This document shows positions 10,019-21,000 of a stretch of DNA of 64,000 nt, in pieces. This DNA is from Lasiodiplodia sp. COLG20. Its lineage: Eukaryota > Ascomycota > Dothideomycetes > Botryosphaeriales > Botryosphaeriaceae. Each line of letters starts with the position of its first letter. Within the stretch, counting starts at the first letter, position 1. Location: contig VNWV01000002.1 in the NCBI GenBank assembly GCA_009801085.1, positions 3,844,001-3,908,000 of the forward strand, in the 5' to 3' direction. The position numbers and the translations under genes were made by a program. The notes below the pieces were generated by a model. The model worked only from the letters and a program-made list of their open reading frames with translations. It ran no database searches and was not told the DNA's origin.

Positions 10019-12051
10019 TCAAAACGTCACAACACTCGCCTCCAACACACCCTCACCCCCAATCAAACTCTTCACCACCTCCTCCGTCACCGGGCCATCC
10101 ACACCCAAAATCATCAACGCCTCAGCACTCGCCGCCTCCTCACCCTTCCCCTCCTCTCCCTCGGTCGTTCTACCCGTCGTCTGCTGCTGCACCAACGGCG
10201 CAACAATCATGCTCGAGATATTCACGCCCGCCGCCCCGAGCTTATTCCCCACAAACCCAATCTTCCCACAACTGTCAAAATTGCGACAGATCAGCATCGT
10301 CCCCTTGGGCACGAAGTTCGCCGCCGTCGCGAAGCGATCCAGCCGCGAGATATGTGGCGTGTTCGCCGACACAAAGCCCTGAATAACCTGGTCGTCATCA
10401 TTCACCACAACGTCCCCTCCTCCACCCACCGGTCCCCCCTCCAGATTCGGGCGCCCGCCACCACCAGTGTTGCTCCGCGTGAAGCTCGGCCGCACGCCCC
10501 GCGCCCCCGACGCCCCGCGGGATGGACGGGCGCGCAACGTCACGCTGCTCGCGAAACCAGAACTCGCCTCCCCTTCGTCATCGTCAGCGCGGGCGCGCCG
10601 CTCGTTGACGAGGATGCCGCGCTCCTTCGCGACGAGCTCGGCGTTAACAATATTAACATTCGGCCCGCCCGCGCCGGGGGGCAGCTCACTAATCGGCGCA
10701 AGCAGGCCCTTGATCAGCGCCGCGAAAAGCGGTTTAGTCGTGTTGAGCTCGGCGAGGTGGCCGTGGTAGGTGAGGTCGAAGGTGGTGCGGAAGGCGCGAC
10801 GGCGCTGCCGCTGGTCCGCGCTGTAGTGCTGCGTGTAGAGCGACCCCATCTTCTCGACCAGGCTGACGAACGGCTGCAGCGTGCGGTACTCGTCGGGCAG
10901 GATGAGCGGCGCGTTGACGGCGCTGCGTGGCAGGTCGCCCGAGAGGATGGCGACGACTTGCTGGCACACGTCGATGGACACGTTTTCTTGCGCCTCGACG
11001 GTCGAGGCGCCGAGGTGTGGCGTGGCGACGACTTTGGGGTGGGAGATGAGGCGCGCGGCGGGCGAGTCGGGGGCGGGTGGCTCGGTGGTGAAGACGTCGA
11101 TGCCGGCGCCGGCGACGGTGCCGGCTTCGAGGGCCTCGAGGAGAGCGGCTTCGTCGATGACGCCGCCGCGGGCGACGTTCAGGAGGCGTGCGGTGGGCTT
11201 CATTTTGGAGAGCTCGTTTTTGCCGATCATGCCTCTGGTTGAGGCTATCAAGGGCGTGTGGATGGTGAAGAAGTCCGCGGCTGTGAGCAGCTCGTCCAAG
11301 CTGTCTTTGAGCTCGACTGACGCCGCCGCGGCTATCTGAGGGTTGGCGTAGGGGTCATAGGCTATAACGTTCATGCCCATGCCATTGGCGATCCGGGCAA
11401 CAGTGATGCCGACTAAGTTGGTGTCAGATAGACGCTCGTTTTACGTAGTTGGTGACTTACCCTTTCCTGCTCCAACGATAGCAAGAGTCTTTCCCTTCAT
11501 TTCGACGCCAACGAGTCTGCTGCGTTCCCATTTGCCGGACTTTAGGCTTGCACAAGCATCTCCAATGTTCCGAGCTACAGCCATCATCACTGCATGTATG
11601 TCAGCAAAATAACTGCAGCAATTAGGTAATACGTACAGGCGACGGTGTGTTCTGCAGCAGCACCAATGTTGCCGCTAGGGCTGTTGACAACAATGACACC
11701 ACGCTTTGTTGCAGTTTCGACGTCAACCTAGTATATAGCTTAGAAATGTTGAGAAAGAGTCAAGTTCAGGGGCCAAAATACATTATCAACACCAACGCCA
11801 GCCCTGGCAACAACCTTGAGCTTTGTTGCAGCCGACAGCAGATCTGCTGTCACTTTGGTCTCTGAACGGACGATCAGAGCCTCGTAGTCTGGAATAACTT
11901 CTTTGAGCTGATCCGGAGACAAGCCTTTGCGTTCATGGACCTCGAAATTCTCTCGAAGTAGCGCCAGTCCATCCGGAGAGACCTTTTCCGGGATCAGGAC
12001 CTTCGGGCGGGGCTTCTCCGCGCCATTGGAAGACATCACTGGGATAGGCAT
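10019..12051 (-). CDS. serA: D-3-phosphoglycerate dehydrogenase, long ACT-containing form
   Basis: Catalyses NAD-dependent oxidation of 3-phosphoglycerate, the entry step of serine synthesis in the cytosol. Four exons: 12051-11782, 11727-11637, 11589-11461 and 11412-10019, 627 residues, all phases consistent. N-terminal substrate-binding motifs are VLIPEKVSPDGLALL and VVARAGVGVDNVDV. The Rossmann motif LAIVGAGKVG lies at an exon junction. Catalytic-domain motifs are LLNVARGGVIDEAAL and a VATPHLGAST histidine. The C-terminal regulatory half has the ASB-like region (NIVNAELVAKERGILVNE) and an ACT domain (GTMLICRNFDSCGKIGFVGN). A Gly/Arg/Asp-rich insert of roughly 60 residues interrupts the ASB region. 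The form resembles bacterial long-type SerA rather than the shorter yeast Ser3/Ser33, hence the symbol is by analogy. An alternative start five codons downstream is possible. Confidence 0.93.
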
Positions 12052-12936
12052 CTTCACAAGCCAATGCCTGGTCAATCGGAGTGTATCTGGAAGAGAATGG
12101 ATAGAGGAAGGACACTGGGTTCTAGATTTTTAAACAGTGTATCGGAGGCCCTGCGTCCTTTTGAGAAGAATGTCCAGTCATCAGCGGCCGCCCCTGGGAA
12201 TCAGCTGAGAGAGCTTGCTGCACATCAAACTTCGCCGGACCTGACGGAGGGTTGTTTGCAGACGTGCTTACCAGATACGGTACAGCTCCTTACCCCGCTC
12301 CCGCTACCCCACGCCTCAGCAGAACGCTACTGGTTGCTGCAAGCCACCAAGCATGCCGTCACCCCACGGACCTGCCACCAACACGTCACGCTTCTTTATT
12401 GCAGATGCTGCGCAGATTTCCCCCTGGCCAAAGAGGAGTCTTTTTAGCACCCTGTTGTCAGCTCTCTGTACTACATCCATGTCGCCACTGACATACAATG
12501 CAGCGGATAGGAGATAGCCGCAGGCACTCTTATCCAATGCAATTGCGCACTTGCATAGGCGACGTCGGGCCTAAATACAAAAGCAAAACGTGGCCGGGTA
12601 AAGTGGTAGGGTGCGTTGAACGCCGTGCCTGCTATGCGCCGTTGCATCTGGAGGAGCTGAAGCATCCGTCTGGACGCGTTTGTGAATTTAAGAAAAAGCC
12701 AAACCGGTGTAGACGACCGCATCATCCCCCCCCAAGTGGTTCTTTTACGGGACACTTACCGAATTAGTAAATTCCTGACAAGACGTGAACACAAGTAACT
12801 CAAAGATAGCGTTGAAAGACCACTGCCATAGTGGATGATTTTCCATTAGTTTGGTCATGTCTGTCGTTTTATGATCCCGTTTCAGGCCCGCTAAGTCTCC
12901 TGACCAACCACCAACCCTTCTGGCTCAACACCAGGC
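12052..12936. other. Intergenic: promoter of phosphoglycerate dehydrogenase
   Basis: 885 bases between the dehydrogenase start and the glyoxalase stop, both on the minus strand. No coding sequence is supported. I looked for a Gcn4/Cpc1-type TGASTCA site, as expected for an amino-acid biosynthetic gene, and did not find a clear one. Confidence 0.45.
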
Positions 12937-14208
12937 TTACCAGTTCGCCCTTTGCTTCAGCTTCTCGTTCTGTACAACTTCAATCCAAAAGTTGTCGGGA
13001 TCTACTGCGTTGTTAGCTTTGATCATTGGTTGAAAGGTTTCTAGACTCACCAAGGACGAAAGCAATGTTCTTCATGCGGCCATCAGTCAGCCTCTTCTTC
13101 CAGTTGACGCCCTTCTCCTCAAACCGAGCACAGGCGGCTTCAAGATCATCGACAACAATGCAAATGTGACCAAAGCCCTGGGGCTGGTCGTTTCCGTTAT
13201 GGTACTTGAAGTCCGCGTCATCTTCCGTGCCGTAATTCCAGGTCAGCTCCAGAATGCCTTCACGGTCAGCAATAGGGCTGACGCCCTCAGGAGATTGCTC
13301 GGGAGCAGGCGGTCCATAAGCGAGGAAGTAGAGGTTGAACTTTGCCTCCTTGTTCTCCGAAACGCGCATGAGCTTCATGCCCATGACATCCTGGTAGAAG
13401 GCAAGCGACTTCTTGTGATCCTTGACACGGATCATGGTGTGGTTCTGCAGAAAATCATTAGTATGAAAGTGCTTGTAAGGTTGAAAATTACTTACCATGC
13501 GATATGTCTCGACGTTTGTCTCCTTGACGTTCTCAGTCGCCTCCAGCGGCTGCTGACCAATGATCTCGACCTATCCCACGTATCAGCCGTCTGTCACGTA
13601 TTCTGCTAGTAATAGCAGCACCAACCCAGTATGAGTCAGGGTCAAGCACGAAGGCGATGTGCCTCATGCGCCCATCCGTCAACTTCTTTTGGAATTTGTA
13701 GCCTGCATCCTCGAGCCTCTGACAGGCAGCCTGAATGTTGTCGACCGAAATGCAGAGGTGACCAAAGCCCTTGTAGGGCTCAGTATTGCCGTTGGTGATC
13801 TTGTAATCGGGGTCGTTCTCGGTGCCGTAGTTGTGGGTCAATTCAACGATGCCCTCGCGGTCGGTCCAGTGGTTGCCGTGCGACGCAGCCTTGGGGCTGT
13901 CGTATGCGAGGAAGTAGAGGTCGAACTTCGCATCGGGGTTCTCGAGCTTGTTGATGAGCTTCATGCCCAGAAACTCGTAGAACTGGACTGATCGCTTGGG
14001 GTCCTTGACCCGGATCCTGCAGCAGCACTCAGCATGGGCAGCGCAGACGTGGAATTTTGGCGACGCACATGGAATGGTTCAGCTTGTACTTGCTCGGATC
14101 GGTCGCCATTGTCGCGAATGCCTTGACGAAAGCGTGGGACGATTTTGTGGTGTATAGAGGACGGGACTGCTTGAATGCGCGCAGGAAGAGACGTGGGGTT
14201 GTGAGCAT
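12937..14208 (-). CDS. GLO1: Glyoxalase I (lactoylglutathione lyase), two-domain, with mitochondrial presequence
   Basis: Isomerises the hemithioacetal of methylglyoxal and glutathione to S-lactoylglutathione. Five exons: 14208-14069, 14016-13626, 13570-13496, 13444-13051 and 13001-12937, 354 residues from the upper ATG. Two tandem glyoxalase domains each carry the paired motifs NHSMIRVKD/NHTMIRVKD, GIVELTHNYGTE/GILELTWNYGTE, KGFGHLCISVD/QGFGHICIVVD and DPDSYWVEII/DPDNFWIEVV, which supply the metal-binding residues known from this family. Intron 2 uses a weak GTTGGT donor. The ATG at 14208 adds 33 residues (MLTTPRLFLRAFKQSRPLYT onwards), basic, Ser/Thr-rich and free of acidic residues, like a mitochondrial presequence. 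A second in-frame ATG at 14109 (MATDPSKYKLNH) gives the classical cytosolic protein of 321 residues. Confidence 0.93.
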
Positions 14209-15135
14209 TGGCGGGGTTGCAGGGCGGAATCACGATCGCAAAGCAGCAGAGCAATAAGTAATCGGCATTTGCATTCGCTGCTCGATAATGACGTGGGCGC
14301 GATTGCCCCTCCTGCCCCCGCCATCGCCGCGCCGCTTGTCCGCGCTAATCCCGAGGCGCAGACGCAACGTTGAGGGCTGCACATGGTGGTGAGAAAGTTA
14401 GGGTTCACGAAGCGCGGTGGAAATTGACTGCAACACCGCCACGAACCCTGCAGCGGTTCACGGCTGGCTTTAGCTGCTCTGCTGGACACCTTGAGGGCTG
14501 GTGAGGCTGCCCAAGCCACGTGATAAGGATTCGCTTAGGCCGCTTTTAGCGCCCGAGCGATAACCTCGTGAACCCCAAGCTTTGGCCTATCAACCTCGAC
14601 ACGACAGCCATGGCCGCCCTCCAAGTGAAGTGCCGCGCCGCGTCCTGACCAATTCCACCATGCTCCGATCCCTTGTGCAAATCACCACGCCGCCTCGCAC
14701 CTGCAGCCGCTCCAAGACCCGCCCTCTGATGTTGACGCCTCTTTCGCCTATCGCTGACGGACTCGACTCGCTGAGCAACACGACCTAGACCACCGCGGAG
14801 AACACCACCGCCTGAGCCGCCTCTCGCTTGCCTGCCTATCAGCTTCACCCGCGCCTTATCCGCCTGCTGCTTCCAGCCACCCGCTCGACGCCAGTCTGTA
14901 AGTGTTTGACGCGTCCGCTTTCTCCCTTGGCCTTGTTTTCCTGCTTTCCTCTTGCGCGTCACGTTTCTGAGCTTTCGGCTGCCGTGCTGTGCCACCTCAC
15001 TTAAGGCCGCAGCCCGCCGTGTCACATTGTTTTCCGCCCTCTTGGCTCCACTCCAGTCCCTGCACGCATCTGCTGATCCGCCATACTGCTTGGGTCGTGT
15101 GCGCTGCCCCGGAACTCCGTGCTGATTCTTCCCCA
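14209..15135. other. Intergenic divergent promoter, GLO1 / Roadblock-like gene
   Basis: 927 bases separating two divergent starts. C- and T-rich blocks near 14,640-14,900 fit the leader of the rightward gene. No RNA gene or conserved open frame was recognised. Confidence 0.45.
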
Positions 15136-15879
15136 ATGTCCAGACCAAGCAAGTCGCCCATCATGCTCAACGTCAAGAGGCTCAGCGACCTGCTGGCCAA
15201 GAACGTGGACGCGAGGCTGTATCCGCGCATGTTGTGAGTGCCAGCGTGTACGCCTCTAGCGCCGCGCTAATGTAATTGCAGCGTGATGTCGCCGAATGGC
15301 ACTCTGCTTGCCTACTCCACCCCGGCCAACATCAAAGAGCTCAGAGATCAGGCCGCTCTGATTTCCATGGCCTGGAAAGAACATGAGCTCAACATTCATT
15401 CAGGGGCAGATGACGCAGATCACGAAGGCTCTTCCGCGCCACCCCAGCCACTGGAAACTCTAACCATCGAGTTCGACAACAACAACCTGATCGTCCGCGC
15501 CATTCAGCAGAAATTACTACTCGTCTTGGTTGGTGGCGTTCCCCCTGGACGCAAGCAGACGTTCAAGATTACTCCTGAAACTCAGGGTGGCCCTCGCTAC
15601 CCCACCGAGATCGCTGGACTTTCCGGCGGCCGCCACGACGGCGTCATTGAGCCATCGCAATCTTCTGAAGCATCCGGCCAAGGGACGGATCTTGTTGGCT
15701 CGCCTGAAGCTCCATCTACCGCCTCCATCGCCGACAGCACCATGAGCCAGAGGGAAAAGGACATGAAGCTCGGTGCTCTCCACATCCAGCGCAAGAAGCT
15801 GGACGCCATGACTAGGTTCATCCGACAGGACTTTGAGAGGAAAGGCTTCGTCATGCCTGACGACGTGAGCTTCCCGTAA
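15136..15879 (+). CDS. Roadblock/LC7-domain protein, LAMTOR2-like
   Basis: Two exons, 15136-15233 and 15282-15879, 231 residues; intron GTGAGT to TTGCAG joins RLYPRMF to VMSPNG. The first about 60 residues (VKRLSDLLAKNV, VMSPNGTLLAY, ALISMAWKEHE) match the start of a Roadblock/longin-like fold. A further strand-rich part follows near residues 100-120 (LETLTIEFDNNNLIVRAI, then QQKLLLVLVGGVPPG). The remaining sequence is a disordered Ser/Pro/Gly linker ending in a charged helix (LHIQRKKLDAMTRFIRQDFE). Proteins of this type act as scaffolds of Rag-GTPase/TORC1 (Ragulator/EGO) complexes on the vacuole; assignment to that role here is inference. A second methionine (MLNVKRL) nine codons in is an alternative start. 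Confidence 0.75.
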
Positions 15880-16655
15880 AACACTTTCTTATTTCCTTCT
15901 CGGTTACGGATCTTTACCGTTTGGCGGATTTGGGACAAGCGAGCTAGCATGCAGCGGCATTACTTCTTGACGCAAGGCGTTTTGATTCAAGCATTTCTTT
16001 GGATATCCCGGTCTGATGCTTTTTCTTGTTCGCGGTAGCTTCGGGACTTTATATTTTTGCGCCTCCCAGCTTTATCCGTTGCACTCGAGCATTTCAGCGG
16101 CCTCATGCATCAATTTTCAATTGCATCTGCTCATGTAGCTAGAGACATTGTATACTTCCGCTTCTTTTTCTGGTTAAAGCAGATCCTGATTAGCTATGTC
16201 TGTGATCTCAATGGTCCGAGAGCTCAGATCCCTGCCCGCTAATGTACGAGCAGCACGCGAGAAATGTATCGACATCGTTATGACGTCATGTGTACACATA
16301 CGACACTCTTTCATAGCTCTCCCGCCTACGCCCCTCACGTTACATTTCTCACTCATTTATCAAGGTCCTGCAATCGCAATCGAGGTCATCCACACCCCAT
16401 TGCTCCCCCCTACCAAAAACGTATCACCTTCTCATTCGGCAACTCAGCACCACATAAGGCGGCGCACCAGCTGACAGGCCACCCCTCCCATCCATCCCCC
16501 CTCTTTCTGACCGGCAAATCAAAGCCGCTTCCCTCCTCCCTTGTCCGATCCTACCAAAGATCTCCCATCCTGCTATTGCACAGGAAAGACTGCAGAATCC
16601 GGAGCCGTCTCCCTCAATTCCCATCCATTATTAAGACAGCCCCCCAGCCGCAACC
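15880..16655. other. Intergenic, 776 bases
   Basis: Lies between two rightward genes. The last 200 bases before 16,656 are CT- and C-rich, typical of a fungal leader. No other feature is seen. Confidence 0.45.
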
Positions 16656-17498
16656 ATGCTGCACCCCACCACCTCCACCATCAGCCGCCGCGCTCTCCTC
16701 AGCGCCGCAAAACCATCCACCTCCACATCCACCACCACCATGCCCTACCGCCTCCGCACCACCTGCCCGCGCGCCACGCGCATCGCCACCATCCGCGCAT
16801 CCACCGCATCCACCGCCTCCATGAACTCTTCTACTTCTACCACGATGAGCACGACCTCGACGACGAGTACGCGTTCTCTGCACTTCTCGCGCACGCTCCT
16901 CGGCTCGACGAAGGAGGACCACATGGAGCGCGACCGCCTCAACCCGACGAGCACCGAGTACAGCAAGACGGGCTCGGACGACGCGGCCGCCCACATGGAC
17001 GACGCGGCGTTCAACCCCAACAAGACGAGTCCGGAGGAGGAGGTTGGTAGTGCGGAGAAGGAGAGCGGTGAGGTGAGGCACCAACAACAGCAACAGCAGT
17101 CGTCTTCTCAGGTTTGTGGTGTTTTTTTTTTTTTCTTTCCTTCATGCGGGGGGATGATGGGTGTATGTACGAAAGAGGTGGGATCGGGCGTGCGCGATTG
17201 CATCACATCACCCCCCGCACTGTTTTGCGCCGCAAACGCAGAGAAGATACGAAACTTGAGAGAGACAGAGCAATTGGCTGACCCGTACCGTTCTTTCCTT
17301 GCTTCCAATTAGGAACCCAACCCTCTAGGCGTCAGCCCCGGCAACCGCGACGTCAGCGCGACCAAGGATCCCAAGCAGAGCGGGCCCGACCGCAGCCCGT
17401 CCGAATCGGGAGAGGCCAGCTCGAGGGCTAGGACGAGCAGCAGGGGCAGCCCGGCGAAGCACGGCAGCGGCAAGACGGGTGGTGGTGGCGTTCACTGA
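16656..17498 (+). CDS. Small Ser/Thr-rich protein with probable mitochondrial targeting, unknown function
   Basis: Two exons, 16656-17111 and 17313-17498, 213 residues. The intron is long (201 nt), opens GTTTGT, contains a T-run and closes CCAATTAG. Residues 1 to about 80 are Ser/Thr/Arg/Ala-rich without acidic residues (SRRALLSAAKP, TTCPRATRIATIRASTASTA), the composition of a mitochondrial presequence, ending near a SLHFSRTLLGS processing-like site. A charged block follows (STKEDHMERDRLNP, then STEYSKTGSDDAAAHMDDAA and FNPNKTSPEEE). The tail is Gly/Ser/Pro-rich (NPLGVSPGNRDVS). I do not recognise a named domain; the middle block has the look of a conserved fungal hypothetical protein. The function is unknown. 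Confidence 0.7.
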
Positions 17499-18003
17499 TC
17501 GCAGTGAGTGTTGATGTCGTTTGGAGAGGGTTTGATGGGGAACTCGCAATGTAGCATGATTAGCCTGATGAAAAAAAAGAGGCCGGCATGAGTGTAGTAG
17601 TGAAGATGCTAAGGCGTCTGCGTGATGGCTTTCCTGAGGGGGTTGGCATCGAATTGAGAGCATATACATGGGTGTGCATTGTCCTGGACCCTGTGTCAGG
17701 CTTGTGTCAAAGTCGTGTCATCACTAGGTCTCCGATATGTCACTAAGTTTTCAAGCCGAAACCACGTAGAAGTGCATCACAACAATCGCGCCTTTGAAGG
17801 AACTCGGAGTCCAGTTCTCATTCCATCGTCTCTGAAACCTCTATCATAGCAATGCACCCGAATCGTTTTTCCATCGTAAACCTGACATGACCATAACCAA
17901 AGCAACAGAACCCCTCCAACCAACCCGAAAAGATCGTAACACCATAACCAACAACCCAATGGGCCCCACACCCCAACCACAACCAATACATCAAAAGAGA
18001 GCT
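17499..18003. other. Intergenic between convergent genes
   Basis: 505 bases between converging stops; an A-run near 17,570 and AT-rich stretches. No gene is supported. Confidence 0.5.
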
Positions 18004-21000
18004 CTACCTCCTTCCATAAACCGAGTGCTCAGCCCGTCCGCTACTCTTCTTCTGAAACTGGGGCTTCGGCCTGGCCCAATCCCCAACATTCATCTCGCCC
18101 GCAGCCTCCTCCTGGCCCTCGATCGCGCGTCCGAGCACGCCCTTGAATGCGCCCTTGCCGCCAAACTCCATATCGTGCGTGTCGACGGGGTGCTCGTGCT
18201 CAGCTTCGCGGCGGAAGAGGTTCATGATGTCGCGCATGGAGAGCTTGTTAATGGCCTTGCCGCCCTCGATGGCGGCGTTGGCGAGCTTGCGCTTGGCCTC
18301 CTGCAGGTCCAGGATGCGCTCCTCGACCGTCTTGGTGATGGTCAGCTTGTAGACGACGACGTCGACCGTCTGGTTGAGGCGGTGGACGCGGTCGATGGCC
18401 TGCTCCTCGACGAAGGGGTTCCAGAAGGGCTCGAGGATGACGACGCGCGACGCGGCCGTGAGGTTGAGGCCGAGCGAGCCGCACTTGAGGCTGCACAGCA
18501 GCACGCGCGTGCCGCGGTCGTTGCGCAGCTTGTTGAGCGAGGCTTCGCGCAGGTCGTTGCGCATGCTGCCGTCGTAGCGCGTGAAGCGGTGGCCTGCGTT
18601 GCGGAGGAAGGGCTCGATGAGGTCCAGCATCGACGTGAACTGGCTGAATACGATGACCTTGTGGTCTGGGGTTTCCTTGTCCAGAATTTCCAGCAGCTGG
18701 CGGATCTTGGTCGAAGGGACGAGGCTCTCGTCATCGTACGAGGAGTTGTCGGTCTCTGCCTCGGAGTCCTCGTCCTCATCTTCTTCCTCCGACTCCTCGG
18801 CAGAGTCTTCCGTTTGCTGCTCATCGGACGAAACGAGGTTGATGACCTTCTTCTTTGTCTTTGAAGGTGTTTCAGGTTCGTCGTCATCAGTCTCCGAGTC
18901 TTCGGAGCCCAGTGAGTCACCGCCACCTTCAGCGTTCTCGTCATCGGTGCCACCGGCCTTCCCAAGGTCTTCAACATCGCGTTGATCCTCAGGAACGAGC
19001 CACTCTCCCTCCTCGTCTTCGTCATCGCTGTCAAGAACCACTCTCTTCTTGCGCATGAGCTTGGTAGGCTTCCTAGGAGACTCGTCCTCGTCCTCGTCAT
19101 CCTCGGACTCAACAACTTTCTTTTCGGTCTTCTTCTTTGATACGTGCTTCTTCTTGTGTTTCGATTTCTGATCTGCGAGGTCGGCGTCGCAGTCTGCACA
19201 CCTCACAGCACCAGCAGAAGCTTCGGCCTTGGAAAGCTCAATCTGGCAAACGTCGCAATGTTTCGTCTCCACACTGATACCACCAAACAGGTCTGCAAGG
19301 TCATCCAAGTCCTTGTTCTCTTCTGCTCTGGGTTTCCGTGGAGTCTGCATCTCCTTAGGGATACCAGAGCCAGCGCCATTGATAGCATCCTTGTCCTTGT
19401 TGACCTGGCCGCCAACCAGTTCAGGGTGGTTGCAAGCTTGTCTCAGACGCAGGAGCAGGACCAAAGCGCCAATGTAATCAGCCTTCTCTCCACCCATGAG
19501 CTCGTTGAGACGGCTTTGTGCTCTGTCAGCTAGACGGTCATAGAATTTGCGTTCGTCTGGGCTGAAGTCCGCAATGACAGTCTCAACCTTGCGCCCCACA
19601 ATCCTGAATCCTTCGCTCTTCTGACCATCCGCAGAGGGTTTTCCGCCGGGGTTGAGGGCGCCTTCCTGCTTGAGCACATCCTTGGTCCTACGCTTCATGA
19701 AGGCTTTCAAGAAGACCTGCAGTCGGCGCATGGCGAGGTTTCCGCGACCGTTCTTCATCGGTCCTGCGATGTCGTTCTTCCAGCGGCTCAGTTCATCGTA
19801 CGGCTTGATCCTGAGGAACCTGATCAAGCTTTGAAGCTCGTCGAGGTTGTTCTGCATGGGAGTACCAGTCAAGCACCAGCGATAGTGGGACCTGAGAGCG
19901 TACGAGGCCTGTGTCATCTTCGCGTTTCGATTCTTGATGGTGTGAGCCTCATCGAGCATGATGCGGTACCAGTGCACACCGTAGCAGCCAATCTTCGGAC
20001 CATCGGGCCCATCTGAGCTAGCGGCATGCTCCGAAGCCAGAATTTGGTAGGTGGTGACAACGATGTCGTACTTCTTCAGGTCCTCGGCGCGCTTGGTGCG
20101 AGAAGGGCCGTGGTGCACGAGAACCTTGAGCTTGTGAGAAGGTAGAACCTTGGTCTTGACTTCGCTCTCCCACTGCTTGATCAGCGCGAGAGGTGCGACG
20201 ACCAAAGTGCTCTTGCAGACAGTCAAGGGGATCTTCTTCTTCTTGTCCTTGGGCTTCTCTTCCGAGGGCTCCTCCGGCTCCGGGCGGGGGTTGGTAAGGA
20301 TGAGAGCAAGAGCCTGAATGGTCTTGCCAAGACCCATGTCATCAGCCAGAATACCGCCCTTGGGCAGGACTCCATTCTTCTTGCGCTGGCCGACTTCCTT
20401 GTCGAGCATCCACGAAACACCCTCGACTTGGTGGGGAAGAAGCTTGACGGCCAGGCCATCCACGGTGCCGTCATCCTCCTCTTCCTCCTCTTCAGGCTCT
20501 TCTTCCTTCTCCTTCTCTGCAGCCTTGACTTCCAAGGCCTTCAGTTTGTCAGCCAGTTTGGTGACCTTTTCGTCTGCGCTCTTCTTCGCCTGAGTCCTCT
20601 TGCGCAGCCGAGTCTTGGGTCTGTCGTCCTCATCGTCGAAAGCGCCCTCCAACAGGTTCTTTATGTTTTCGCTTGCTTGGTTCGCATCGACGTAGGCAAA
20701 GGGATCCACAGCGCCGAATCGGTCGTCACGGATGGCAGCGTCGGGGTCGAACTCGTCATCATCGCTGCCGGTCAGGTCGATGTGGGTTTTCTTCTTCTCC
20801 CCCGAGAAATCGATGGGCCTGGGCATGACGTGCTCGTTGATCGGCTGGAAACCTCCCACTGGGCGAGCGGAGGAATAGATGGGCCTAGGCGTAGGAGCGA
20901 TGGTGTGCGGCTTTGGAGCCGACGGCTTGGGGATCTCGACGACATCCTGGTCCTGCTGCTGACCAGGGATGAATCCTCTAGTGTTTGTTTTGTGAAATTC

